The notes under the pieces: model-generated
Databases searched by the model: none
Seen by the model: the letters and a program-made list of their open reading frames with translations, nothing else
Told to the model about the DNA's origin: nothing
Assembly (NCBI GenBank): GCA_002329205.1
Contig: DCTC01000001.1
Coordinates: 402,223 to 458,570, forward strand
Direction of reading: 5' to 3'
DNA: 56,348 nt
Source of the DNA: Candidatus Roizmanbacteria bacterium UBA1450
Lineage (GTDB): Bacteria > Patescibacteriota > Microgenomatia > UBA1406 > GWC2-37-13
Position numbers and translations under genes: made by a program
Shown here: positions 1-8,594 of the stretch, piece after piece
Numbering within the stretch: the stretch's first letter is position 1
Layout of the letters: each line of letters opens with the position of its first letter

Positions 1-2979
1 TACTGTCCCCGTTGAGAGATTTGAGGCATTTAGTGATGTTAGTCCTGAACCGTTTCCAGTGAATGTCGATGACCCAATATTGATATTTCCGAATCCTGAC
101 GTAATAGATCCTGCATTCAATGTTCCTGTGCCGGTAATCCCCGTATACGATCCCGATATACGAGCTGAGGCTACTGTCCCCGTTGAGAGATTTGACGCGT
201 TCAATGATGTCAGTAATGATCCGTTCCCGGAAAACGTCGCAAAGGTTGCCGTACCTGACCCCGTTAGATTCGTCAGACCGGTATATGCGCCGGATATTCG
301 AGCATCAGGAACGGTCCCGGTTGCAAGATTTGAGGCATTCAGTGATGTAAGCCCAGAACCGTTTCCGGTGAACGTTGATGTCCCGATATTGATATTTCCA
401 AATCCTGACGTAATAGATCCCGCGTTCAATGCTCCTGTGCCGGTAATCCCTGTATATACGCCGGAAATACGGCCGTTTGCCACCGTTCCTGTACTCAGAT
501 TGGATGCATTCAAATTGGTCAAAGCTGATCCGTCAACACTGGCAAAATATGTAGAGTTGATTGCCACAATTTTCCCCGTCGAATTGATCAAATCTACATT
601 CCCGCTTCCAAACTGTGCAGCTCCTTGTACATCAAGAGTCGCTCCTGGATTGGTAGTTCCGATACCCAGATTTCCTCCATTAATGTATGAATTTCCTGAT
701 CTTGCAAGTTTAATAGAATACAGGGAAGTTGTACTGGAATCGGTGCTACTTGAACTTCCAACATAAAAATCGTTATACCCGGTAGAGGTGAAGTCCTGGC
801 CAACCCACAATCGCGAAGCATCTCCAGAAGAACGGACAGCGAATATACCTCCTGTTGTCGGATTCGATGAAGTCCGAAGCGTTATCCCGGCACCGTTTGC
901 ATTATCATAAGTATTATTCTCCAAATATACATCACCTCTCCCTACGTTTAATGTGGTTGTTCCATTAAGGTACGTATTACCATTTACATTTAATCGATAG
1001 GATCCTGGATTGGTAGTGCCGATACCAACGTTTCCCCCAGCTGTAATATTTCCTGTTACCGCTACAGATGTCCCTGTGGCCGCTCCAATATTCGGAGTTG
1101 TAAGGGACGGTGATGTCCCAAAAACCAAAGCTCCGCTCCCTGTCTCATCTGTGACTATCCCCCGCAATTCCGCTGAGGTGTCAATCAGTCCGTTGTGTGT
1201 AAGCGTCACGTCCGAAACTATTGCGTTCAATTCCGAATATGAATCGAAAAGGCCATTGTGTGTCAACGTCACATCAGCGACAAGTGTATTTAATTCGCTG
1301 TATGTATCAATTTCTGATGATAATACTGCTGATGGATCCAAATAATTCGATGCTATCACACTCCCCTGCCAGGTACCGCTCGTGATGGTCCCTACTCCGA
1401 TAATACCTGAATAGTTACCCGAAATACGTGCTGAAGGTACGGTTCCTGATGCCAAATTTGATGCATTCAAATTGGTTAACGCTGATCCGTCCACACTGGC
1501 AAAATATGTAGAGTTGATTGCCACAATCTTCCCCGTTGCATTGATCAGGTCAATATCTCCAGTCCCAAACTGTGCCGCCCCCTGGACATCCAACTTCGAA
1601 CCCGGGTTGGTCGTCCCGATCCCAATATTCCCACGCACCATAAGATTCCCGTCACCGTTTGTGCTACCAAGCATACCGCCGTCCCCCGGTCTCATAGCCC
1701 AGCCAATATATGAATTGTCTGCATTTACAACAAATCGAGGAATATCTGTAAAGCTGCTATTGCCACCAATACCGAATCCTACCCCTGTACTTTCGGAAAA
1801 GTCTGTAGACGTGACTACATTCCCCCAGGTAGAAGATCCGAGAGAATCGAAGATTAAGTTTGATGAGCTGCTATCTGTAAGTTTCATGGTACCGGTAAAT
1901 GTCGGACTGTTAGAAAATACGACGCTCCCTGTTCCCGTCTCATCTCCCAATATGCCCGCCAGTTCTGCCGAGGTGTCTATCAGTCCGTTGTGTGTAAGAG
2001 TTACGTCCGAAACTATTGTGTTCAATTCACTGTATGTATCAATTTCATTTGAAAGAATAACACCCGGATCCAGATATGTTGAAGAAATGACACTTCCTTG
2101 CCAGGTTCCGGATGTAATCGTCCCCACGCCGGTAATTCCCGAATAAGCACCGGACATATGATTTGCAGGAAGGATTCCGGTTATATCGGTTGTGAGATCA
2201 ATTTGGTTTAATGTAATTTGTTGTCCCGTCAGAGACAGATAATCAAGTGCTCCACCGAGCGTAACGGCGACATGACTCACGCTGTCTACAGAAGAAAGTG
2301 TTGTATCAATGCTTTGAATAACTTGTTGTAAATTATCGCCAGCGATTGTAATAAAATCCTGAGTATATACTCCGATTAACGTGGATCCGCTGTTTAATTC
2401 CGATGTCCCTTCGTCGCTTAAGTTGATCGCACCGATTTTTATTCCGTTAAATTCTCCTGTATTTTCCCCGTCAAAGATGAACCTTTCTACTTCCTCTTCT
2501 GTCAATTTGGTATCGGTATTTGTGTCTACATAGGAACTTGTTATTTTTATTCTTCCATTTTCCTCCGTCAAAGTTACGTTATCTCCCGCCTCAATATTTA
2601 CAGATCCTCGAAGCCCGTTTACTGACAATACTCCTGTATTGGTAATCGTGGGTGTTTGTGTCTCTCCACCCAGACTTAATCCTGATCCAACCGTGAGTGA
2701 ATACAAAACATTTGGTGCGGTTATATCCTGCTCAAATACAACTGGTCGCATGAAAATCGTATCATAATTGAATGTGATTAGTAGATCTTCTATACTGTCG
2801 CCTTCTGCCAGGACTTCTCCGAGTCTTTGGGAAGTAAACTGATTCTTATTTTCCAGCGAAGAAACAAATGCTCCGTAGCGGATTGTGTTGAGTGTCCCTA
2901 TCCCAAATGCGATAAATGCAATCAGAAATATAATGAACGGCTTTGAAAAAACAGATGCCAGTAGATTTAAAATCTTCAT
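1..2979 (-). CDS. S74-type surface fibre protein, C-terminus beyond window edge (partial)
   Basis: The frame is open from the ATG at 2979 to the left edge, giving 993 codons without a stop, so the C-terminus is missing. Residues 1-35 form an uncleaved N-terminal membrane anchor (MKILNLLASVFSKPF then hydrophobic). It is followed by a module shared with the 3146-6769 protein (PVVFEQDITAPNVLYSL, then TITNTGVLS and TEEEVERF). The rest consists of short repeated beta units of the types GIGTTNPG, LNASNLASGTV and GTITSGTWQGSVI, which in phage tail fibres and related surface proteins form trimeric beta-helices. It is a tandem paralogue of the next gene downstream in this listing, with 166 bases between them. 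A long perfect DNA repeat is shared with that gene. An S74 chaperone domain is expected beyond the edge but is not visible. The function is probably a cell-surface adhesin or filament; the ligand is unknown. Confidence 0.85.
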   Translation of the reverse strand, partial: MKILNLLASVFSKPFIIFLIAFIAFGIGTLNTIRYGAFVSSLENKNQFTSQRLGEVLAEGDSIEDLLITFNYDTIFMRPVVFEQDITAPNVLYSLTVGSGLSLGGETQTPTITNTGVLSVNGLRGSVNIEAGDNVTLTEENGRIKITSSYVDTNTDTKLTEEEVERFIFDGENTGEFNGIKIGAINLSDEGTSELNSGSTLIGVYTQDFITIAGDNLQQVIQSIDTTLSSVDSVSHVAVTLGGALDYLSLTGQQITLNQIDLTTDITGILPANHMSGAYSGITGVGTITSGTWQGSVISSTYLDPGVILSNEIDTYSELNTIVSDVTLTHNGLIDTSAELAGILGDETGTGSVVFSNSPTFTGTMKLTDSSSSNLIFDSLGSSTWGNVVTSTDFSESTGVGFGIGGNSSFTDIPRFVVNADNSYIGWAMRPGDGGMLGSTNGDGNLMVRGNIGIGTTNPGSKLDVQGAAQFGTGDIDLINATGKIVAINSTYFASVDGSALTNLNASNLASGTVPSARISGNYSGIIGVGTITSGTWQGSVIASNYLDPSAVLSSEIDTYSELNTLVADVTLTHNGLFDSYSELNAIVSDVTLTHNGLIDTSAELRGIVTDETGSGALVFGTSPSLTTPNIGAATGTSVAVTGNITAGGNVGIGTTNPGSYRLNVNGNTYLNGTTTLNVGRGDVYLENNTYDNANGAGITLRTSSNPTTGGIFAVRSSGDASRLWVGQDFTSTGYNDFYVGSSSSTDSSTTSLYSIKLARSGNSYINGGNLGIGTTNPGATLDVQGAAQFGSGNVDLINSTGKIVAINSTYFASVDGSALTNLNASNLSTGTVANGRISGVYTGITGTGALNAGSITSGFGNINIGTSTFTGNGSGLTSLNASNLATGTVPDARISGAYTGLTNLTGSGTATFATFSGNGSLLTSLNASNLSTGTVASARISGSYTGITGTGTLNAGSITSGFGNINIGSSTFTGNGSGLTSLNASNLSTGTV
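433..618. repeat. 186-bp perfect direct repeat, copy 1 (within fibre gene)
   Basis: Bases 433-618 are identical to 4994-5179 (offset 4561), compared base by base. The repeat encodes the LINSTGKIVAINSTYFASVDG to LNASNLSTGTV stretch of two neighbouring fibre genes. The similarity continues with scattered mismatches on the lower-coordinate side. Perfect identity over this length, in otherwise diverged paralogues, points to recent gene conversion or recombination. Confidence 0.95.
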
Positions 2980-3145
2980 TCGGAATAAGAACAACTAAAC
3001 ATTTTATTGATACTTGTATATTCTGTTAGTATGACAATTTACTGGGCAGGTTGCAACACTTATAGTAAGATATATGTAGAGAGAACCAAGAGTCGGTAGC
3101 TTGAAGTATTCAACTTGAGAGAATAATTTAATTTGAGGCTCTGCA

Positions 3146-6100
3146 TCAATTTAAAATTAACCAATCGAATAGAATTTCCTTATCGTATGTCGTTCCGATT
3201 TTAACAGTGAAAGAGGTACCAGGTGTTTTTTCAACGATCGTGATCGGTGTGAGAATCTCCTGTACTGTTAGGAATATTTTCGACTTTTCTGTGACAGACG
3301 TTGTGTGAATTGTCACTGTATCTTCTCCGGACGGAATTTTTCCAACTCCTATACTTCTTTTTTCTTCGTTTGATTCGTCAATGTTAATTTTTTCAACTGT
3401 TATTGAGCCTTGAACAAAAATATCACCGTCAGTATTTATTAGGATTTTCCCTCCCATAATTTCAAGATTTCCCGTAGCTTGATCCTGTAACTTCAACGGT
3501 CCGCTTATGGTTGAAATACTCGCTGAAGGAGCCCCTAGTTCGTCATCGAATCCCTTTATACTCAATAATCCGGCAGTGATATCTCCCGTGACACCCAGAC
3601 TATTCAAATTTGTATCGCCTGACACGATCAGGGATTCTGCATTCATTTGACTGACTGCACCCAAGATATCACTATCTTCCGGCTCTGACAATATTGCGGC
3701 ATTGGTAGCTGTTCCGGACCCAAACAATAATTCAAGCTGTGCTACCCGATCTTTTAAATCCTGAAGTTCCAATTTAGTATCGTTTGTATTTTTTTCGATA
3801 TCATCTATACGGACTTGCACATCTTGAAGAGTTGCTGATTGAGAAGCCATTTTCGTATTTTGGATGTTTTTTTCCAGATTAATTTGATTCAAGATAGTAT
3901 GCTGATCGTTCAGCAATTTCTGAGTCTGTGCATTGATAATTTTCAATACTTCCCCAGATTCATTAAGACGGATATCTGCTCGAGCGATATTTGATTTATT
4001 TGTGAGTACAATAGAATGCTGCTCTTGTATGGCATTTACTGCTACTGCTATCAGATTATTTGAGGCTAATTGTTTGTATCCTGTTTCCTTATCTGTATGT
4101 ACTAATTCCGGAAAAATCTGCTCTACTTCCTGGGCAATGAAGCCTAGCTTACTTGGAGAATCAGCGGCATCATTTTTCCAGTTATAATTTACTCCTCTCA
4201 GCGCCATAATTTTATCTAGCGCATTGTCTATTGTTGAAATATTCTTTTTTAAACGTTCGTCTGAAGAACATGACAGTGTAGTTGAGGTGGGGTTAATATC
4301 GCAGGTACCATTCGAATTTTGAAATCTTGCCACCGGAACCGTACCAGGAGCCAAAAAATAGCCAGCCCATGCCGATGAAGTCAGCGCTTGTCCATATACC
4401 GCATTTCCATAATAACTTCCTCCGTGTATTCCATTATCACCCTCCCCATAAACTGCATCTCCAAATGCTGCAAAAGAAGTAATACCATCTCCACCACCAC
4501 TTTCTACGATTATTCCATCCCCATCATCCCAATTGAGGACATACAAACCAAGTGCTGTATCACCAGTGTTCACGATATGCATTCCCGTACCCGTCCCTCC
4601 ATTCACAACCAGTTTTGCTTGTGAAGGGTTTGTGGTAGCAATACCGACATTCCCTGATGCATTTATTGTCAATCTATCTGCTCCAGCTGTAGAAAAACGG
4701 AGAATATCTGTTCCGCCCCGATAAATACCCATATTAGTATCGGCTGACCATCTGATAGCTGGGGCTGCTGCCGTACCGTTTGAACTCAAAAGAAAACTTG
4801 CAAATGTAGATGAACCTGATCCTGTAAGGTTGGTTAGACCAGTATAAGCACCGGTTATTCGGGCATCCGGCACCGTTCCTGAACTCAAATTTGAAGCGTT
4901 CAGTGACGTCAGTCCAGAACCGTTTCCGGTGAACGTTGATGTTCCGATATTGATATTCCCGAATCCCGATGTAATAGATCCTGCATTCAATGTTCCTGTG
5001 CCGGTAATCCCTGTATATACGCCGGAAATACGGCCGTTTGCCACCGTTCCTGTACTCAGATTGGATGCATTCAAATTGGTCAAAGCTGATCCGTCAACAC
5101 TGGCAAAATATGTAGAGTTGATTGCCACAATTTTCCCCGTCGAATTGATCAAATCTACATTCCCGCTTCCAAACTGTGCCGCCCCCTGGACATCCAATGT
5201 CGCCCCTGCGTTGGTTGTCCCGATCCCAACGTTTCCATTTTCCTGTACTCGAAATAGCTGAGATCCATTTCCACTAAGAGCATCTTTATAAACTGCAAAA
5301 TAATTAGTAGTGGAAGAATTTGTACTATCGATATTGACAGAAATATTATTTGAAGCATTGATATGTGTATACCCCCCACTATATGTCGTATTATAATTTG
5401 CCGAACCCACATACCCTCCCGTAGCATTAATATTTCTGCCTACATTTAAATCAGCCGCAGTTCCTCCAATAGTTACAGTTCCGTTTTCCAACACCTTAAA
5501 TAGCTCTAAACTCGTTGCAGCACGATAGACTTTAAATGCTTCTGCCGCTCCACTGCCAGCAGCGACTGATAATTTTGCCGGTGGATTGGTCGTCCCGATC
5601 CCGATATTCCCATCTAAAGTATTCAGATAGAGCATTTCATAGGATCCGCTGTACAGCCGTGTATTTTGCAGTAAACTCCCTCCCAGAAGGACTGTGCTTC
5701 CTGTTTGGGTCAGGCCGTTCTCATATGTCAACGCCGCTCCAGAGATCTCATTATCAACATATGCTTTCACTGATTGCTGTGTCGGAAGTGCTGTATTTGA
5801 ATTGGAAGCAAAATCATCTTCATCAAGAATTGAAGTAATCACTGGTGAAGTTCCACCTATACTAAGTCCTGCAAATTGAACAGTATTGTTGGTACCGATT
5901 CCTAAATTAATTCGGGCTTCAGAAATTGTCGCGGCTCCAGTCCCGCCGTTGGCAATCGGCAGTATACCGCTCACGTCCGTAGTTAAATCAATCTGATTTA
6001 AAGTTATCTGCTGTCCGGTCAATGTCAAATAATCAAGAGCGCCGCTCAATGTCACGGCTGCATGGCTGGTATCCGTAACTGAAGAAAGATTGGTATCAAT

Positions 6101-6769
6101 ACTCTCTATGATTTGTTGTATATTTGTACCGGCAATTATTGAAAGATTTCCGCCAAATACCCCAATCAGACTGGAACCACTTGTTGTGGAGGAAACTCCA
6201 GGATCATCCAGCGATATTGATCCTATCTTCACCCCGTTAAACTCGCCGGTATTTTCTCCATCAAAGACAAATCTTTCTACCTCCTCTTCTGTCAGTTTTG
6301 TATCGGTATCTGTATCAATGTATGAGCTTGTTATCTTTATCATCCCGTCTTCCTCTGTCAAAGTTATATTGTCCCCGGCCTCAAAACGCACTGCACCTCG
6401 AGCACCGTTGATGGATAACACCCCTGTGTTTGTTATGGTCGGATTCTGCGATTCACCAGTTACTCTTAATCCTGATCCTGCTGCAAGCGAATACAACACA
6501 TTTGGTGCGGTTATATCCTGCTCAAATACGACAGGTCGCACGAAAATCGTATCATAATTGAATGTTATGAGAATATCCTCTATGTTGTCGTTTTCAGCTA
6601 ATACATTGCCCAACTGATCCGCGGCAAGAATATCTTTATTTGAAAGAGAAGCTACGAGTGTGCCGTATCTGATTATCAATAATGAGCCCAACCCAAAAAT
6701 ACCAAACGCAATAAAAAAAACAGCAATTGGCCTGAAGATACAAAAAAATGATGAAAAAATGTGTATCAT
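3146..6769 (-). CDS. Peptidase S74 (intramolecular chaperone) fibre protein, membrane anchored
   Basis: 1207 residues starting at ATG 6769. Residues about 8-35 are a hydrophobic N-terminal anchor. The shared N-terminal module (VFEQDITAPNVLYSL, TITNTGVLSINGARG) follows, then repeats of GIGTTNP and LNASNLSSGTVP type. At about residue 835 lies SSDERLKKNI, the Ser/Lys motif of the S74 auto-processing chaperone domain, which continues through LGFIAQEVEQIFPELV to about residue 930. S74 domains drive trimerisation and then cut themselves off. Here the domain is internal: it is followed by a predicted coiled coil (about 940-1010) and a C-terminal beta domain ending FDWLILN, also seen in the two other complete fibres. 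Divergent from the c-like hairpin gene at 6917 with a 147-base gap. Likely a trimeric surface fibre. Confidence 0.9.
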   Translation of the reverse strand: MIHIFSSFFCIFRPIAVFFIAFGIFGLGSLLIIRYGTLVASLSNKDILAADQLGNVLAENDNIEDILITFNYDTIFVRPVVFEQDITAPNVLYSLAAGSGLRVTGESQNPTITNTGVLSINGARGAVRFEAGDNITLTEEDGMIKITSSYIDTDTDTKLTEEEVERFVFDGENTGEFNGVKIGSISLDDPGVSSTTSGSSLIGVFGGNLSIIAGTNIQQIIESIDTNLSSVTDTSHAAVTLSGALDYLTLTGQQITLNQIDLTTDVSGILPIANGGTGAATISEARINLGIGTNNTVQFAGLSIGGTSPVITSILDEDDFASNSNTALPTQQSVKAYVDNEISGAALTYENGLTQTGSTVLLGGSLLQNTRLYSGSYEMLYLNTLDGNIGIGTTNPPAKLSVAAGSGAAEAFKVYRAATSLELFKVLENGTVTIGGTAADLNVGRNINATGGYVGSANYNTTYSGGYTHINASNNISVNIDSTNSSTTNYFAVYKDALSGNGSQLFRVQENGNVGIGTTNAGATLDVQGAAQFGSGNVDLINSTGKIVAINSTYFASVDGSALTNLNASNLSTGTVANGRISGVYTGITGTGTLNAGSITSGFGNINIGTSTFTGNGSGLTSLNASNLSSGTVPDARITGAYTGLTNLTGSGSSTFASFLLSSNGTAAAPAIRWSADTNMGIYRGGTDILRFSTAGADRLTINASGNVGIATTNPSQAKLVVNGGTGTGMHIVNTGDTALGLYVLNWDDGDGIIVESGGGDGITSFAAFGDAVYGEGDNGIHGGSYYGNAVYGQALTSSAWAGYFLAPGTVPVARFQNSNGTCDINPTSTTLSCSSDERLKKNISTIDNALDKIMALRGVNYNWKNDAADSPSKLGFIAQEVEQIFPELVHTDKETGYKQLASNNLIAVAVNAIQEQHSIVLTNKSNIARADIRLNESGEVLKIINAQTQKLLNDQHTILNQINLEKNIQNTKMASQSATLQDVQVRIDDIEKNTNDTKLELQDLKDRVAQLELLFGSGTATNAAILSEPEDSDILGAVSQMNAESLIVSGDTNLNSLGVTGDITAGLLSIKGFDDELGAPSASISTISGPLKLQDQATGNLEIMGGKILINTDGDIFVQGSITVEKINIDESNEEKRSIGVGKIPSGEDTVTIHTTSVTEKSKIFLTVQEILTPITIVEKTPGTSFTVKIGTTYDKEILFDWLILN
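4994..5179. repeat. 186-bp perfect direct repeat, copy 2 (within fibre gene)
   Basis: Identical to 433-618 in the neighbouring paralogous fibre gene. Both copies are in the same orientation and reading frame, so recombination between them would delete about 4.6 kb and fuse the two fibre genes in frame. Confidence 0.95.
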
Positions 6770-6879
6770 TCTACGATTAAATGCGCATCCGGAAACATAT
6801 ATATACGTATCAGTATGACAATAAATTGTCGAGTATTCAACCCTTATAGATATAATAAAGTAACTTCACGTAAAATCGA

Positions 6880-6908
6880 TTGATTTGTTTGTCTATTCGC
6901 TCTACAAT
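6880..6908 (+). promoter_or_regulatory. Sigma70-like promoter of the 6917 gene
   Basis: TTGATT (6880-6885), a 17-base spacer and TACAAT (6903-6908). The ATG follows after only 8 bases, so the predicted transcript would begin at or within two bases of the start codon (leaderless). Confidence 0.65.
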
Positions 6909-6916
6909 GTTGCTAC

Positions 6917-7708
6917 ATGCAGAAAAATTTTTTATTTATACTGGCTATCAGTGTTTTTATACTAGGTTCAGATATCATTTCTGTACCGGTAAATGCTCAA
7001 TCCTCTACGTTTACCGTAGCAACACATTTCGAAGTCGAAGGAACCGATATCCGTAAAGGAATGATCGTGACCAACAATGGCAGAAGCATAACCATCGCCA
7101 GTACCGCTTATGACCCCAATATTTTCGGTGTTATTACCGAGAAACCGGCTATAAGTTTGGGTCAGAAAAATGACGGATCAAATAATTATCCTGTCGCAAC
7201 TACCGGAAAAGTTCCGGTTCTGGTAACAAATGCCAATGGCGAAATTAAAAAAGGCGACTATATCACTTCGTCAACGTTTCGGGGCATCGGTATGAAAGCA
7301 ACCGTTCCCGGCCGTGTCTTAGGAATTGCGCTCGAAAATGCTGACGTAAGTGGAGAAAATACTGACCTGATTATGGTTTCTCTCAACTCTGAAACTGTTT
7401 CGGGTGATGCAATTGGTGCTTTAGCAGGTGGAGGAACAGAATACAATTTTAGCTGGTTCGGTACCAATCGAGAAGAACCCTCTTTCTTGTCCTACGTCAA
7501 ATTCATAAGCAGCGGTCTGATTGCGGTTATTTCCTTTACTGGCGGCCTTGTTTACTATATACAAATTTCGAAAAAAGAAGTTGAGGCTCTAGGAAGGAAT
7601 CCTCTTGCATCACAAATCATTCAGAAAAATATGATTCTTCATGGGATCGTCGTTGCTATTATGTGCCTTGGCGGTCTTGCTATGGCGTATGCTGTACTTC
7701 AACTTTAG
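6917..7708 (+). CDS. Secreted beta-domain protein with ATP-synthase c-subunit-like C-terminal hairpin (copy 1)
   Basis: 263 residues. A signal peptide or anchor (about 1-27, ending VNAQ) precedes a beta-rich ectodomain (about 30-155) with the motifs GVITEKPAI, GEIKKGDYITSS and GIGMKATVPGRVLGIA. After a linker come two membrane helices (about 190-212 and 237-262) joined by VEALGRNPLA. That loop matches the polar loop of F-type c subunits (for example VEGIARQPEA in plant chloroplast AtpH, from memory). In the ungapped alignment the essential Glu/Asp position is Ala247, and neither helix has an acidic residue. Topology would place the ectodomain outside and the loop in the cytoplasm, as in a c ring. 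It is a paralogue of the 38444 protein and, like it, divergent from an S74 fibre gene. No F1 genes adjoin this copy. The role is not established; a c-like ring or surface anchor is inferred. Confidence 0.75.
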   Translation: MQKNFLFILAISVFILGSDIISVPVNAQSSTFTVATHFEVEGTDIRKGMIVTNNGRSITIASTAYDPNIFGVITEKPAISLGQKNDGSNNYPVATTGKVPVLVTNANGEIKKGDYITSSTFRGIGMKATVPGRVLGIALENADVSGENTDLIMVSLNSETVSGDAIGALAGGGTEYNFSWFGTNREEPSFLSYVKFISSGLIAVISFTGGLVYYIQISKKEVEALGRNPLASQIIQKNMILHGIVVAIMCLGGLAMAYAVLQL

Positions 7709-7767
7709 GCTATACAGACAAATTATTCTTCCAGTTACAATATTTCAACAGTTGTAAGTCTTTAGAG

Positions 7768-8562
7768 CTAGAAGCCGTATATCCTGCTTATCCAATACGT
7801 CACGTCATTCTCGAAAAATATCATTAGATAAAATCCGATAATCAAAAAAGGTCCAAATGCAATTTTTGTTTTCGGTCTTCCCTGTTTTGTAAGCAGTAAA
7901 AAAGCCCCAATAATTCCACCCGATACGAATCCTATATACAGAGCCCCAAGTCCTGACCAAAGATTGAGTATGAATCCCGTTATAAAAGCAAATTTGACGT
8001 CACCAAAACCCATTCCTTTTCCTTTTGTAATTACATGTACTAATAAAAGCGGTGACATGACGATCAATCCGTGAACGAATGCCCATCCATACATCAAGAA
8101 CCAATCAGAAATGGTAAAGTCTGATTGATTTAAACCGAGAAGTGCAATACGAATTGCTCCAGCAAGTAACAACAGAAGCTGCATTTCATCAGGAATTATT
8201 TGATAACGAAGATCACTCAGAACCATTACAACCAGAGTTCCGGCAATAATCAGATGTACAATATGAAGAGGGAGTGAAGTATAAAGGTTATTTGATAAAA
8301 TCCACGTCAGCAAAAATATAGCAGCCGTAAACAATTCGCTCAATGGGTATTGATAAGACAATGAGGCCTTGCAATAGCGACATTTTGCTTTTAATTCAAT
8401 AAATGAAATAATAGGAATAAGATCGCGCCATCCAAGAGTATGCTTGCATCGATCGCATTTTGAACGTCCGAGCAAAGTCTCTCCTGCTGGCAGTCTGTCA
8501 GCTAGTACGTTCAGAAACGAACCGAAAAAAAGCCCCAAAATAAATATGTATATAGTAACCAT
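7768..8562 (-). CDS. pilD: Prepilin peptidase (type IV leader peptidase, A24 family)
   Basis: 264 residues, multi-pass membrane aspartyl protease that cleaves the leader from type IV pilins and pseudopilins and usually N-methylates the new terminus. Visible hallmarks are an N-terminal GSFLNVLADRLP segment and four zinc-ligand cysteines in two pairs (CDRCKHTLGWRDLIP and CRYCKASLS). Two catalytic aspartates lie in the segment SDLRYQIIPDE and in GMGFGDVKFAF. The length fits the bifunctional PilD type. It stands convergent to the 6917 gene and 32 bases downstream of the M16 peptidase gene, so the two minus-strand genes may be co-transcribed. No pilin genes are visible nearby, though the 48298 protein has pilin-like helices. 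Confidence 0.95.
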   Translation of the reverse strand: MVTIYIFILGLFFGSFLNVLADRLPAGETLLGRSKCDRCKHTLGWRDLIPIISFIELKAKCRYCKASLSYQYPLSELFTAAIFLLTWILSNNLYTSLPLHIVHLIIAGTLVVMVLSDLRYQIIPDEMQLLLLLAGAIRIALLGLNQSDFTISDWFLMYGWAFVHGLIVMSPLLLVHVITKGKGMGFGDVKFAFITGFILNLWSGLGALYIGFVSGGIIGAFLLLTKQGRPKTKIAFGPFLIIGFYLMIFFENDVTYWISRIYGF

Positions 8563-8594
8563 AATCTGCTAATGCATTAACAAAAACTGATTCC

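Noticed and set aside
1472..2146. Long open frames on the plus strand inside the fibre genes (also 59-766, 14724-15242, 15507-15911, 16278-16883)
   Set aside because: They are antisense to repetitive fibre coding sequence, are rich in VPIPTFP-type stretches that mirror GIGTTNP codons, and have no signal or family motif.
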